This document shows, piece by piece, positions 8,764 to 17,135 of a stretch of DNA of 37,380 nucleotides (position 1 is its first letter; every line of letters starts with the position of its first letter). The notes beneath the pieces were generated by a model. That model saw nothing but the letters and a program-made list of their open reading frames with translations. It searched no databases and had not been told where the DNA came from. The position numbers were made by a program, and so were the translations under genes. Source of the DNA: a virus; IMG/VR virus record IMGVR_UViG_3300037246_001497, positions 1-37,380 of that record; one strand, 5' to 3'.

Positions 8764-9029
8764 TAAGCTAGTCCCGTTACACTAGTTACGCCTGATGTGC
8801 CTATAATGGTGTACTTTTTCACTGTGATGGCGTAAATTGCCCCACCTTTTACAGGTATTGTTTGCGGCGTGTCATCTAAAGCAACCACACCCAAAACACC
8901 ATCAACGTCAGGTATAAACGCCCTTGGGTAATCCTCTTTGTTCGTGGTAGGGTCTACGATTGTTCTTTCTAAAGTATCATCTAGAGCAAAAGTTTGTGGC
9001 TTTGGTGATGATTTGGTACGATTCGACAT
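8763..9029 (-). CDS. small structural protein candidate (88 aa)
   Basis: The sequence begins basic and disordered (MSNRTKSSPKPQTFALDD) and then has a compact beta-like part (VLGVVALDDTPQTIPVKGGA, IYAITVKKYTIIGTSG). It starts after a GAGGTTTAA ribosome site like its neighbours. No family was recognised. The beta content and late-operon position fit a small virion decoration or tail-tip accessory. Confidence 0.45.
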   Translation of the reverse strand: MSNRTKSSPKPQTFALDDTLERTIVDPTTNKEDYPRAFIPDVDGVLGVVALDDTPQTIPVKGGAIYAITVKKYTIIGTSGVTSVTGLA

Positions 9030-9047
9030 TTTTAAACCTCAATTTTA

Positions 9048-9815
9048 TTATTCATTCCAGTAAGCAAGATCTCTTGCAAACGTGATACTTAAATTCCAAT
9101 CACAAAAGCCCTGTCGACCCAAATCATCCCATCGAATAACTCGACAATTAAATGGACCTAAACCGGCTCTCGTACCAAATGGATATAAAATATTTCCGAA
9201 CGTAGGGAAAGGTATTTTCTTTGCTCTTGCTGTAGTTGATAGGTAACGGCGAATAGCGGCCATTTCGTCACGGTCTTGATTGAACCTAGCCTGGTAGGTA
9301 CCGGCTTCAGTACCGTCTTGAGCGAGATGATCCTGAATATAGATATCCTGATCATAAGTGAATAATTTATTCATTTCAAAAACCGTTTCTCTTGTATCTA
9401 CATGACCCAAAGTTCTTAAGGTATCAAGCGAGGTGACCACGTTAATAAAACTGGGGTCAACCATTCTCAAGCTTAAGCTCATCTCGTAAACTTTAAATGA
9501 AACGTGCCTTATTTTACCGTAACCAGTGACAATCACCTTAACGTCGCCAGTGTGGTCCACATCGGCCCCGAATATTTCTTCACCAGAGTTACAATTTATG
9601 ATAAAATTCGCTCGCCTTTGAGCCAAAACTAGCTCTAAATCGGTTAATTCATCAATCGGCCCTCGAAAAGTCACGTCTGCGCTGTAAATATCCTCATCAG
9701 CGGACCTATCACAGCCTCGCCAGTTTGAATCGGCCCGTTGAGCCCATTTAAGAGATAATTTAGTCTGCGGCTTATATTTCCAAAGCACTAGAACTGATCG
9801 ACCATCCCAGATCAT
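9048..9815 (-). CDS. putative distal tail protein (255 aa)
   Basis: The gene directly follows the tape measure and overlaps it by 4 bp, the usual place for the distal tail protein (Dit) in siphophages. The product is beta-rich with many aromatic residues (IWDGRSVLVLWKYKPQTKLS and DWNLSITFARDLAYWNE at the two ends). No specific Dit signature could be confirmed by eye, so the name rests on synteny and size. Confidence 0.5.
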   Translation of the reverse strand: MIWDGRSVLVLWKYKPQTKLSLKWAQRADSNWRGCDRSADEDIYSADVTFRGPIDELTDLELVLAQRRANFIINCNSGEEIFGADVDHTGDVKVIVTGYGKIRHVSFKVYEMSLSLRMVDPSFINVVTSLDTLRTLGHVDTRETVFEMNKLFTYDQDIYIQDHLAQDGTEAGTYQARFNQDRDEMAAIRRYLSTTARAKKIPFPTFGNILYPFGTRAGLGPFNCRVIRWDDLGRQGFCDWNLSITFARDLAYWNE

Positions 9816-12367
9816 ATTAGCTCATGAACCTCAGAATCACGCTGTAATTCGGAAAAACTTTGTATTTGCTCTTGCATGGTTTCTTGAACCATTGAGGCAA
9901 TTTTAACAGGATCGCCGTTTTGTACATTAATCACTGGGGCCTGAAAGGTAATTGTGTTTCCACCTCCACCGCCTGCCAGAACACGCTCAAATTCTCTGTT
10001 TTGCCTAGCCGTGAGAACCCTTTCGCCACCATTCGCTAAAATTGGTACTGAATCACCAGATCTTGGGCCCTCAACTACACCGCCCTGGGCGAATTTTTGT
10101 GCGTTTATCGCTGCGATTTGAACAGCGCCGGCAGCAAGAGCAGAGGTACCCGCAATAAGACCTAATGGTACAAATGGTTGTGTCGCATATCCACTGGTCG
10201 CCGCTTGAGCTGTATTCAACACAGCCGATGCAAGAGAAAATTTCTTTTGTTTTTCAAACCCTTTTCGCCTGATTGACTCCTGTTGAGCAATCGCATTTTC
10301 CCTAATTGATTTGAGTTTAGCCTCACTAGCGCCCGCATCTTCAGCAGCCTTGAACTCGGCCTCTGAGCGCCTCCTAGCGTCTTTTAGATCATTCTGAGTG
10401 CGTACATTAGATAATTCACCTAGAGAGTTAGCAAGGTTACTGGCAGCGGCGAGAGATACTTGAGCAAGAGCTAAGTTTTCGGCGGTTTCTTGCTGCCTTG
10501 CCTGCTTTCTGATTTCAGCGATTTCATTAGCTTTTGATCGTTCTAGCTCGACTAAAATATCTTTGTTGTCTTTATTTGCCTGTAATTCTTTAGCGAAGTT
10601 AGCTTCAATTAAAGCAATTTCTTTCTCGGTACCTTCGGGTAAGTTCTGTGCCTTTAGGGTAGCTAATAAGTTTCTATTTTCTTGCTCTTTTTTCTGGATT
10701 TCGGTTTTCTCTTCCTCAGCTTTTTTCAGTAGGTCGATCTCTTGATCTAAGAACTTTTTATCAATAGCAAGGGCTTTTTTAGATACTACCGCCCTGAGAT
10801 TTGCCTGGGCCTCGGCATTGTCACCGAGAATTTTCTCTTTTTCTTTTTGAAAGTCAGCTAATTGAGCTAGTTCTTGGCCTTGAGCGCTTAGAGTGGCTAT
10901 CTGTAGATCACGAATTAACTTTTTACGGTCATCAATTTGTTTTTTCGTTTCAATCTCAGGGGCTTCAATCTTTTGTTTTTTTGCTGATTTAGCCGCTGCC
11001 GCTGCGACCTTTTCAAATCCCTTTTCAGCTACAGTTAACCCTAAAACCATTTTCTCTAGATTGGCTCTCGCTGGGTCAAAAGATGATCCTATAATTTCTT
11101 TTGAAGCGGTTACTGCATTAGTAAAATCATTGAATTTTTTTAATTCATCCTCAGACAAAAGACCTAATTTAACGCCTCTGGAAGTCTTAACTTTTTTCTG
11201 CAGAACTCCGAATTCATCTTGGAGCTCAATAATAGTCTCAAGAGATTCTTTTAGCCTTTTGTTATTCTCGGCATCAGTTAACTCAAGACCACCCAACGCT
11301 TTAACCCGTTTATCCATCTGGCCAAGCGCAACATCAATTGCCAGAACAGAGGCAGCCAAAGCCGCCATTACGGGATTAATTGAAACTATACCTTTGTTAA
11401 ATCCACCTAGGCCAGTTACAAGACTACTCAGTTTTTTAGCCGACCAAACAGCAAAAAAGGCTTTTCCTATTGTAGTCAATTCTTCAATATTGTTTCCAAG
11501 AAACTCTACCGCCGTAGATGCTCCCTCAAATGATTGCTTGAGGATATCGCCTAATCCACCATCTAATAATTGCCTTTGTAGCTTAAAAATACTGTTTTGA
11601 AGGGCATTAATTTTACCGTTTAGAGTCTCTGGCCCTTTCGCCGCCGTGGCCCCAAATGTTGATCTTAATTCTTTCGCTAAATTAGGGAGTAATTGCGCGG
11701 CTGTGACTTTGCCAGTTTCTAGAAGCTTGTTTAATTCCTTTTCGGTGACATTCATTGCCTTAGCAGCAAGAGAGAACGCGCCTGGGATTCTTTCACCTAA
11801 TTGACCTCTTAATTCTTCAGCTTGTACATTGCCTTTAGAGATCATTTGCTGAACAGCTCTGAGAGCCCCTTCCATATCGGCAGCTGATAACCCTAGGGCC
11901 GCGCCTGCCTCTGAGACACCTATAAAGATCTCTCTTTGTTCCATCATTGTCAGGTTACTGTTTTTAGCAGCGGCAGTTAATTGAGCATAACTTAAAGCCG
12001 TTGACTGAAGCTCCAAACCAAGTCGATTAGACTGTTTCTCTAAGAAAGCAAATTCTTTTTTAGCACCTTCTACGCTTCCAGTACCAACTTTCAAAGCGTT
12101 ATTTATTCGATCAACATTCTTTTGAGCAGATATAAATGACTGAGTAAATTTACCAGTAACGAAACCGGCTAGACCAACAAAAGCGGCCTTTTGTGCGCTT
12201 ATGCCACTAACTATTGATTTTGTTGCTTTCTGAGATGTTTGAGCGACCGCAATCGATGATTTGGCTATTTTTTTATTTGACTTAGATATCTCATCGGCGG
12301 TTTTTTTATACTTACTAATCGCGCCTTTATTATTGACTTCAATTCCTATTTCAACTTTTCTAGCCAT
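9812..12367 (-). CDS. tail tape measure protein (851 aa)
   Basis: The N-terminal 230 residues carry the tape-measure domain seen in Mu-like and lambdoid siphophages: SALSYAQ-type helices, GVSEAGAALGLSAADMEGAL, AVQQMISKGNVQAEELRGQL and GERIPGAF. A hydrophobic segment lies near 320-345, long charged coiled coil at about 470-690, and a second hydrophobic stretch (FVPLGLIAGTSALAAGAVQI) precedes the usual C-terminal GGVVEGPRSGDSVPILANGG and ERVLTARQ motif. It sets tail length and is expelled at infection. The ATG overlaps the end of the T frame of the chaperone gene (ATGGCTAG), standard gene order for G-T-H. Confidence 0.9.
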   Translation of the reverse strand: MARKVEIGIEVNNKGAISKYKKTADEISKSNKKIAKSSIAVAQTSQKATKSIVSGISAQKAAFVGLAGFVTGKFTQSFISAQKNVDRINNALKVGTGSVEGAKKEFAFLEKQSNRLGLELQSTALSYAQLTAAAKNSNLTMMEQREIFIGVSEAGAALGLSAADMEGALRAVQQMISKGNVQAEELRGQLGERIPGAFSLAAKAMNVTEKELNKLLETGKVTAAQLLPNLAKELRSTFGATAAKGPETLNGKINALQNSIFKLQRQLLDGGLGDILKQSFEGASTAVEFLGNNIEELTTIGKAFFAVWSAKKLSSLVTGLGGFNKGIVSINPVMAALAASVLAIDVALGQMDKRVKALGGLELTDAENNKRLKESLETIIELQDEFGVLQKKVKTSRGVKLGLLSEDELKKFNDFTNAVTASKEIIGSSFDPARANLEKMVLGLTVAEKGFEKVAAAAAKSAKKQKIEAPEIETKKQIDDRKKLIRDLQIATLSAQGQELAQLADFQKEKEKILGDNAEAQANLRAVVSKKALAIDKKFLDQEIDLLKKAEEEKTEIQKKEQENRNLLATLKAQNLPEGTEKEIALIEANFAKELQANKDNKDILVELERSKANEIAEIRKQARQQETAENLALAQVSLAAASNLANSLGELSNVRTQNDLKDARRRSEAEFKAAEDAGASEAKLKSIRENAIAQQESIRRKGFEKQKKFSLASAVLNTAQAATSGYATQPFVPLGLIAGTSALAAGAVQIAAINAQKFAQGGVVEGPRSGDSVPILANGGERVLTARQNREFERVLAGGGGGNTITFQAPVINVQNGDPVKIASMVQETMQEQIQSFSELQRDSEVHELI

Positions 12368-12740
12368 TTTTTTGTTTTGCCTTTAGTGCCGCGTTGGTTT
12401 TTTCGTGTTCTCTCATTATATCGTCTAATTTCGCAAGGATTCGCTCGCAATAATCATGAACTTTTATGAGCTTTGAATTCTGTCGATATAATCCACCGTC
12501 AACGGGCCAAAGTTTATGAGACTTAATATACGTGTACAAATTAAAATATAAACGGGCCTCAGTGTTAATTAAATCACCTAGCCTTTCTTTATGTTCTATA
12601 GTGCCAAATCCCTTACATTTTTGACAACCTTCGCCTTTGGAAATCTTACCGCTACCGGTACAAAACCAACACAAAAGCTTATAGCCCCCAGATTCCTCCA
12701 CGGTATATTCACCGTGATAAATGGAAGTGAGGGCAACTAG
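12360..12740 (-). CDS. tail assembly chaperone T extension (reached by -1 frameshift; GT fusion)
   Basis: This frame has no good independent start. It is open, without a stop, from immediately after the slippery heptamer at 12740-12746, so a -1 shift in the upstream gene yields a 254-residue GT-type fusion. The part after the shift begins LVALTSIYHGEYTVEESGGY and then has two DnaJ-like zinc knuckles, CWFCTGSG and CQKCKGFG, followed by helices (LYFNLYTYIKSHKLWPVDGG). The 3' end overlaps the tape measure start by 8 bp. This is the layout of lambda G/GT: the fusion binds the tape measure during tail assembly. A GTG at 12699-12701 could allow separate initiation but is a poor candidate. Confidence 0.8.
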   Translation of the reverse strand, partial: LVALTSIYHGEYTVEESGGYKLLCWFCTGSGKISKGEGCQKCKGFGTIEHKERLGDLINTEARLYFNLYTYIKSHKLWPVDGGLYRQNSKLIKVHDYCERILAKLDDIMREHEKTNAALKAKQKNG

Positions 12741-12746
12741 TTTTTT
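12699..12746 (-). promoter_or_regulatory. programmed -1 ribosomal frameshift signal
   Basis: On the minus strand the heptamer A AAA AAC (12746-12740) is in the correct phase (GC-A AAA AAC TAG) and is followed at once by the zero-frame TAG. About 23 nt downstream, CACGGT and ACCGTG (12716-12711 and 12704-12699) can pair around a six-base loop. The spacing is longer than the usual 5-9 nt, so the hairpin may be only a weak stimulator. The heptamer itself is among the most efficient known in bacteria. Confidence 0.85.
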
Positions 12747-13123
12747 GCTTCTTTCTCTGAGATTTCCTTGCCAAATCTAATTTGAAGCGTAAGCTGTGAC
12801 CTCTGAACATTGGAAATTTTTGATAAACAATCATTTGTTAAGGGCTTGATATTGCCTGGGTAGGTTGTTTCTGACTTTTCATCCCTTTTAATGACAATAT
12901 CCTTGCCTTTTGAGTTCTTGAAATTCTCAAATCGTTTAAGGCCCATACTCAAGATAGGCAAAATCAAATCACCCTCTTTTGTATTATCGGCGATTAAGTT
13001 TTCAACATAGGTGTCTTGCTCAAAGTCTAGGGTAGACATCCAAATAATAGTCTGGTCTTTTTTCTTGAGCTTTTTATCTGATTCTGGTATAAACGGGTAA
13101 TCCGTTAATTCAATCGCTTCCAT
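12737..13123 (-). CDS. tail assembly chaperone G (128 aa)
   Basis: This gene lies between the tail tube and the tape measure, where tail chaperones sit. It is a small, charged, mostly helical protein (LKKKDQTIIWMSTLDFEQDT; CLSKISNVQRSQLTLQIRFG). Its last codons are GCA AAA AAC TAG, so the stop directly follows a -1 slippery heptamer. The start ATG has AAGGGA seven bases upstream. Most ribosomes should terminate here, giving excess G over GT as in lambda. Confidence 0.8.
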   Translation of the reverse strand: MEAIELTDYPFIPESDKKLKKKDQTIIWMSTLDFEQDTYVENLIADNTKEGDLILPILSMGLKRFENFKNSKGKDIVIKRDEKSETTYPGNIKPLTNDCLSKISNVQRSQLTLQIRFGKEISEKEAKN

Positions 13124-13246
13124 AGTGTATCCCTTGTTAAAAAGGGAAATATAGAACTATTTGGCGCTAGTAGCTATAAGAAAGGGGCCTAATCAAAGAA
13201 CCCCCCTCCCAACCTCTAGCGAAGGGATACGCTTTCGGAGTGAAAA
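13124..13246 (-). other. intergenic gap between tail tube and chaperone, possible weak attenuator
   Basis: On the minus strand an AGGGG and a CCCCT (in the stretch ~13175-13210) can pair around a loop of about 15 bases and are followed by the U-rich TTTCTTAT. That would be a weak terminator lowering expression of chaperone and tape measure relative to the tube. The evidence is thin. Confidence 0.25.
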
Positions 13247-14677
13247 CTATATAAAAAGCATTTCCCATTCATCGTCATCAGTGCCAGTACACATAGCCTC
13301 GACCTCAAGGCTAGTAATACCGTCTTTTTCACCTACGGGCAATGCTGCGAACTCAAGAGAATCAGCAAAGAACCAGACTAATTTGTCCAAAACTGTACCG
13401 ACGCTCATTTGTAGTGCAACCTTAGTTCCTTGATCTAATTTATCAAAGAAATCAAAGGTAGCGGCCAGTTCATGCTCACAGCTAAGAGTGATTTTAGGCT
13501 CTCTTGAGGTAAGTTTGGCCCCTTCGATACCAGAATCACCAGTGGCGTTTCCGTTTTCACGTTGAACGATATTGTTTCCCATATCGAAATTAATACCAGA
13601 GAAAACAGGCTCAAAAGCATCTAGTTTAAGCTGTGAATTTTTAACAATAGGGGGTGCCTCAGTTTCTTTTATGGTCACGGTCATTGTTTTATCGCCGATA
13701 TCTTCTTTAGGGCCCTCAAATGCGAAATCAAGAAACATCGCTTTATTTGCGGCAGCCTCAAAACTCATGTTAGCCATTGCGGAGCGAGAGCCCCAGTGGA
13801 AGCCATCGTTTTCAAAATCAACAGTCGCAACTTCATGGCAGCCTGAGAATGGTTTAACCGCAAAACCTTTTACGGTAGGGGCAAGAGCTGAAGTTGTAGT
13901 CGCCCCGCTTATACTACCCGTTAAAACCTCACCAGAAACAAAAGTACCGGAAATTATATCAAAATGAATTTTTAACTCACCATTTAGAACAGGTTTCAAT
14001 ACTCGCCCAGTGGCTCCACTTGTCGTACCGGTTATGATATCACCTCTTACAAATTTGTTTCCTGTTATGGCTCCAATCGTAATACATGATAAAGCCCTAT
14101 AACCACAACCAGAGGCAATCAATGACCAAGCGAATTCAAGATCTCTTTGAATGTAACCTACAGCGGTAGAGTCAGACAAATCATCACCAGTGTCTGAATC
14201 TTTGTTTGGGTTAATGATTTCGATTACGTCAGAACCGTCATCAACATTTGTTATCAAAAAAGTACCGTTATTTATTGGATTTACGGCATTTATTACAGTG
14301 TAATACATACCTGGCAAAACATTGGCGAAATCTTCGCTACCGTCATGAGCAATATTGTGAATGAAACCCGCGTCCCATCTAATTTGATCAATACCCATGC
14401 CCTCAAGGCTAGCTGCTACCCCATAGAAATCATCTGGCGTATTAGCCTCTACCCTAAAAGTAGTGTTTATGGCTTTTGTTGATTCTAGTGATCCGATATT
14501 AGATAAAGAAGCAAGGGCAACATCTCTTTTTTCTCTAGGTGCGTTATATTCGGGTGTTGCGCCGGCATAAACGCGCGCTCTGCCATCATTAGGAATTAAT
14601 GTTACCGCTGTACCCGGTATATCTTCAATTCGACCTAAAATATTTATTTTTCTTGATAACAATGGGCAATTTGACAT
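13247..14677 (-). CDS. major tail tube protein with inserted domains (476 aa)
   Basis: This gene sits upstream of the chaperones and codes for a late, abundant-type beta protein. The N-terminus (NILGRIEDIPGTAVTLIPND) and C-terminus (LKLDAFEPVFSGINFDMGNN ... TKVALQMSVGTV ... DGITSLEVEAMCTG) look like a phage tail tube protein. Two extra beta modules seem to be inserted: about residues 103-177 (AVNPINNGTFLITNVDDGSD) and 200-270, the latter holding two copies of a 'GD/GE-x-TG-x-SGAT' motif at 211-226 and 248-263. These would make it longer than ordinary tube proteins (typically 150-350 aa). Assignment is by position and fold pattern. Confidence 0.7.
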   Translation of the reverse strand: MSNCPLLSRKINILGRIEDIPGTAVTLIPNDGRARVYAGATPEYNAPREKRDVALASLSNIGSLESTKAINTTFRVEANTPDDFYGVAASLEGMGIDQIRWDAGFIHNIAHDGSEDFANVLPGMYYTVINAVNPINNGTFLITNVDDGSDVIEIINPNKDSDTGDDLSDSTAVGYIQRDLEFAWSLIASGCGYRALSCITIGAITGNKFVRGDIITGTTSGATGRVLKPVLNGELKIHFDIISGTFVSGEVLTGSISGATTTSALAPTVKGFAVKPFSGCHEVATVDFENDGFHWGSRSAMANMSFEAAANKAMFLDFAFEGPKEDIGDKTMTVTIKETEAPPIVKNSQLKLDAFEPVFSGINFDMGNNIVQRENGNATGDSGIEGAKLTSREPKITLSCEHELAATFDFFDKLDQGTKVALQMSVGTVLDKLVWFFADSLEFAALPVGEKDGITSLEVEAMCTGTDDDEWEMLFI

Positions 14678-14692
14678 TATGCACCCCTCTGA

Positions 14693-15151
14693 TTAAATGG
14701 TTTCACTTGGTTCACTTCTTTTAACTCTGTAGTGGATTTCCCATTCCATTTCAATACGACCTGGACGGGCGACAATATTTGTAAAAAATCTTTGGTCACT
14801 GATAAGATCCGCTTTGATCCAACCTTTATCTTGTAAATCGGCGTGACCTGCCTCAAGTACTCTTTGAAAGTCTTGTAATACCTTTGACAAAGCGAGCCTA
14901 GTATCTGTCTCTGTAACATTATCCACGGTGACCGTAAACCTAGCTGTGAGATTGGCTGAATATGAATCGACCATTTGCTCATCTGGATCGAGAAAATCCT
15001 CTTCTGTATAGTCTGATTTAACATTGGGATAAGTTTTTGAATTAGGTTTAAACTCATTGATATTATCATAATCAAAATTAAACCCCGTCCCAATAGACAT
15101 GGCATCAATTTTTGAATCAATTTCGGCTGTAAAATCATTTTTAATTGTCAT
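14693..15151 (-). CDS. tail completion / terminator-like protein (152 aa)
   Basis: This gene is between the gp37-like protein and the tail tube, where a tail terminator is expected. The middle of the protein has beta strands (ANLTARFTVTVDNVTETDTR) and an alternating helix (LALSKVLQDFQRVLEAGHAD), with a C-terminal strand EMEWEIHYRVKR, fitting a tail terminator fold. Its ATG overlaps the preceding stop by 4 bp. A longer frame overlapping it on the same strand is a shadow: it starts further in and has unlikely composition. No named family was recognised. Confidence 0.55.
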   Translation of the reverse strand: MTIKNDFTAEIDSKIDAMSIGTGFNFDYDNINEFKPNSKTYPNVKSDYTEEDFLDPDEQMVDSYSANLTARFTVTVDNVTETDTRLALSKVLQDFQRVLEAGHADLQDKGWIKADLISDQRFFTNIVARPGRIEMEWEIHYRVKRSEPSETI

Positions 15152-15594
15152 GCTTGAGACTCTTCAATAGTGTTACCCATTGTAATCTGATAAATATAAT
15201 ACTGGGCTTCTCGCCCTAAAAAACTGCGGTCAATTGGAAACATGTAACTGGAATCTTCAAAGCCATCTGGTGTAAAGCCTGATAGGACTCTGAGAATTTC
15301 CTGGGATACATCGTAAATCCCCTCTTGATTCGATTGTTTCCTTAAATTTTTCTTAATAATGTTGAATTGCCATGTATAAGCGGCTTGCTGAGTAAGTACC
15401 GTTTGGTTATTACCTTCGGGTGGTTCCCAGAAACTAGATTGAAACGCAACTAAAATAGCCCCGCCTTTGTGCTTCATTTGTCCGATATAGTTATCAAAAC
15501 TTTCTGGATACGATCTAATTTCAATGCTCTTATTGGGTAATAGATCGGCCTGAAGCTTTGCTATGATCTTTTCTTCGTAGTCGTTTAAATCCAT
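15148..15594 (-). CDS. Mu gp37-like protein, DUF1834 (148 aa)
   Basis: The N-terminus MDLNDYEEKIIAKLQADLLP and the central GGAILVAFQSSFWEPPEG pattern match the Mu gp37 / DUF1834 family, a small protein encoded just after gp36 in Mu-like heads and thought to act at the head-tail joint or tail terminator. The C-terminal part (LGREAQYYIYQITM) completes the fold. It overlaps the genes on either side by 1 and 4 bp. Confidence 0.7.
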   Translation of the reverse strand: MDLNDYEEKIIAKLQADLLPNKSIEIRSYPESFDNYIGQMKHKGGAILVAFQSSFWEPPEGNNQTVLTQQAAYTWQFNIIKKNLRKQSNQEGIYDVSQEILRVLSGFTPDGFEDSSYMFPIDRSFLGREAQYYIYQITMGNTIEESQA

Positions 15595-16073
15595 TAGCAG
15601 AGCCCGTTATAATAACCGTCTAAGAAGCCTTTACCATCCGGTTGGCTTACGAATATCTGAGATTTACCGGCTGTGCTGCCTTGACCAGATCCTTTATAAA
15701 TACCGGCTGTGTTAGCTGTGCTAGTTGGATCATCAATTAAAAGAGTACCGGCCTGGACCATACCAAGCTTTTTGCGAACATCCTCAATATCATCTCTAAG
15801 AACATCAGGGATCTCAAGGTTTATTCTTCTTCGATATAATTGGTAAATGGCCAGTGAAACCGACCAATCCTTAACCGCTAGAGCAACGGTAGAAGTTACG
15901 GGCAAATCATGTTTGCCTCGTAAGTATGTATTAATTTCGTTATCTGCGCGTTCTATAGCGGAGGTAATCTTTGCGTCGTCTACGGTATCAACAGGATCAG
16001 AATCATCAGTCAGTTGAATTAAATCATCGTCTGAAAGAATCTCCTGAATATCCGATTTAGTACTGTAAGCCAC
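15594..16073 (-). CDS. Mu gp36-like head-tail connector, DUF1320 (159 aa)
   Basis: MAYSTKSDIQEILSDDDLIQ, then AKITSAIERADNEINTYLRG and KHDLPV, are the hallmark of DUF1320 (Mu gp36), a helical adaptor placed right after the major capsid gene. Helices continue through KDWSVSLAIYQLYRRR. The C-terminal 40 residues are a Gly/Ser-rich tail (ANTAGIYKGSGQGSTAGKSQ) that is looser than usual. It lies 21 bp after the capsid gene. Confidence 0.8.
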   Translation of the reverse strand: MAYSTKSDIQEILSDDDLIQLTDDSDPVDTVDDAKITSAIERADNEINTYLRGKHDLPVTSTVALAVKDWSVSLAIYQLYRRRINLEIPDVLRDDIEDVRKKLGMVQAGTLLIDDPTSTANTAGIYKGSGQGSTAGKSQIFVSQPDGKGFLDGYYNGLC

Positions 16074-16094
16074 AAAGCATTTACCTCAGTTATA

Positions 16095-17075
16095 CTATGT
16101 TAATATTGTGTCGATCCAAAGATAACCGGCAGAATTGGCAGTAACTACTGTGCCAGTTTCTTCCATTGAATCATATACATGGCCTTTCTTTTCGTTATGC
16201 CAATAGCTCTCAGTGATACGAACTTGTTTGTTATCAAGTTTTGATCTAGTCTGAACACCGGCGTTAAGTTTTTTACGGCCAGGACCTTGAAAGGCGTATA
16301 AGAAAGCAGAACCCTTAGTATCGTTCTTTTCCCAAATGTATTGACCTGCATAAGCATCGGTTGAACCGGCATCGGCTGTATTCATAACAGCTCCACCAAC
16401 TACAACACTACCAATTTGGAGAATGTTTGCTAATGAATCGGCTGTAAGTGAATCACGGCCTACATATTTAAGCTGTTCTCTCATATCGTCAATTCGTTTG
16501 ATTGCTTGCATAGTGCCGAAATCAAGCATTAATCTAAGAGATTTAGGGTTTACACCTTCTCTTTTAAGTTTAGAAAGGGCTACATCAAAATCAGCTAAGA
16601 AAGTAGATGTAGAAGGGGCGAGCCATGAACCGGCCTGATCTTTTCCACCGGCTACACCGTCGGACCAAGTATCAGCAAAAATCGCTTCAGCAACCCTGAT
16701 CTCACGACCAAGATCAAGATCTTTTGCGTTCTTTTCAATTGAATCAGTGGCTAATTCGATAGGGGGTGATTGTCCGTTAGGAATACCCGCATCTCGAAGA
16801 TCTTCACGTGTGATCATATCAGAAGCCGCATATTGTTTGGTATTGGCATCGACGGTATCACGTTCAACCTGAGTGGTTTTGATTCTATCCCCTGGCGCAC
16901 GTTCTGAGGCTCCGCTTTGGAACTGTTCACCCTTGTTATAACGTGTAATTTTTTGTTTTGGGCTCATGAGTTCAATCATGGGGAAAACTTCTTTATTGAT
17001 CAATTCGCTGTCATGAAACTTGACAGAAATATCTTGTTCATGCCCTGTGAGAACTTCTACATTTTGACCACTCAT
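16095..17075 (-). CDS. major capsid protein (326 aa)
   Basis: Size, position after protease and decoration genes, and sequence pattern fit an HK97-fold capsid protein. The N-terminal part (SELINKEVFPMIELMSPKQK, ITRYNKGEQFQSGASERAPG) is followed by DMITREDLRDAGIP and long helices, then the typical late motif KSLRLMLDFGTMQAIKRIDD and a P-loop-like GPGRKKLNAGVQTRSK. It starts after AAGAGGTTATCAAA, a strong ribosome site suited to high expression. Confidence 0.8.
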   Translation of the reverse strand: MSGQNVEVLTGHEQDISVKFHDSELINKEVFPMIELMSPKQKITRYNKGEQFQSGASERAPGDRIKTTQVERDTVDANTKQYAASDMITREDLRDAGIPNGQSPPIELATDSIEKNAKDLDLGREIRVAEAIFADTWSDGVAGGKDQAGSWLAPSTSTFLADFDVALSKLKREGVNPKSLRLMLDFGTMQAIKRIDDMREQLKYVGRDSLTADSLANILQIGSVVVGGAVMNTADAGSTDAYAGQYIWEKNDTKGSAFLYAFQGPGRKKLNAGVQTRSKLDNKQVRITESYWHNEKKGHVYDSMEETGTVVTANSAGYLWIDTILT

Positions 17076-17135
17076 TTTGATAACCTCTTGTTTTTGTTGT
17101 TAAAACCGTTTAATTAAATAATTTAAAAGACTTGA

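Noticed and set aside
10893-11600. A 235-codon frame on the plus strand inside the tape measure gene
   Set aside because: It is the reverse of a coding region with clear tape-measure motifs, is Ser/Phe-rich, and has no ribosome site.
12360-12701. An independent gene starting at GTG 12699-12701
   Set aside because: The GTG lies within a hairpin with no proper ribosome site, and the frame is continuous with the slippery heptamer upstream; the frameshift explains it better.
14677-15138. A 153-codon frame overlapping the tail terminator gene on the same strand
   Set aside because: Composition is Leu/Ile/Gln-rich and unlike a folded protein; the other frame has the coupled ATG and protein-like sequence.
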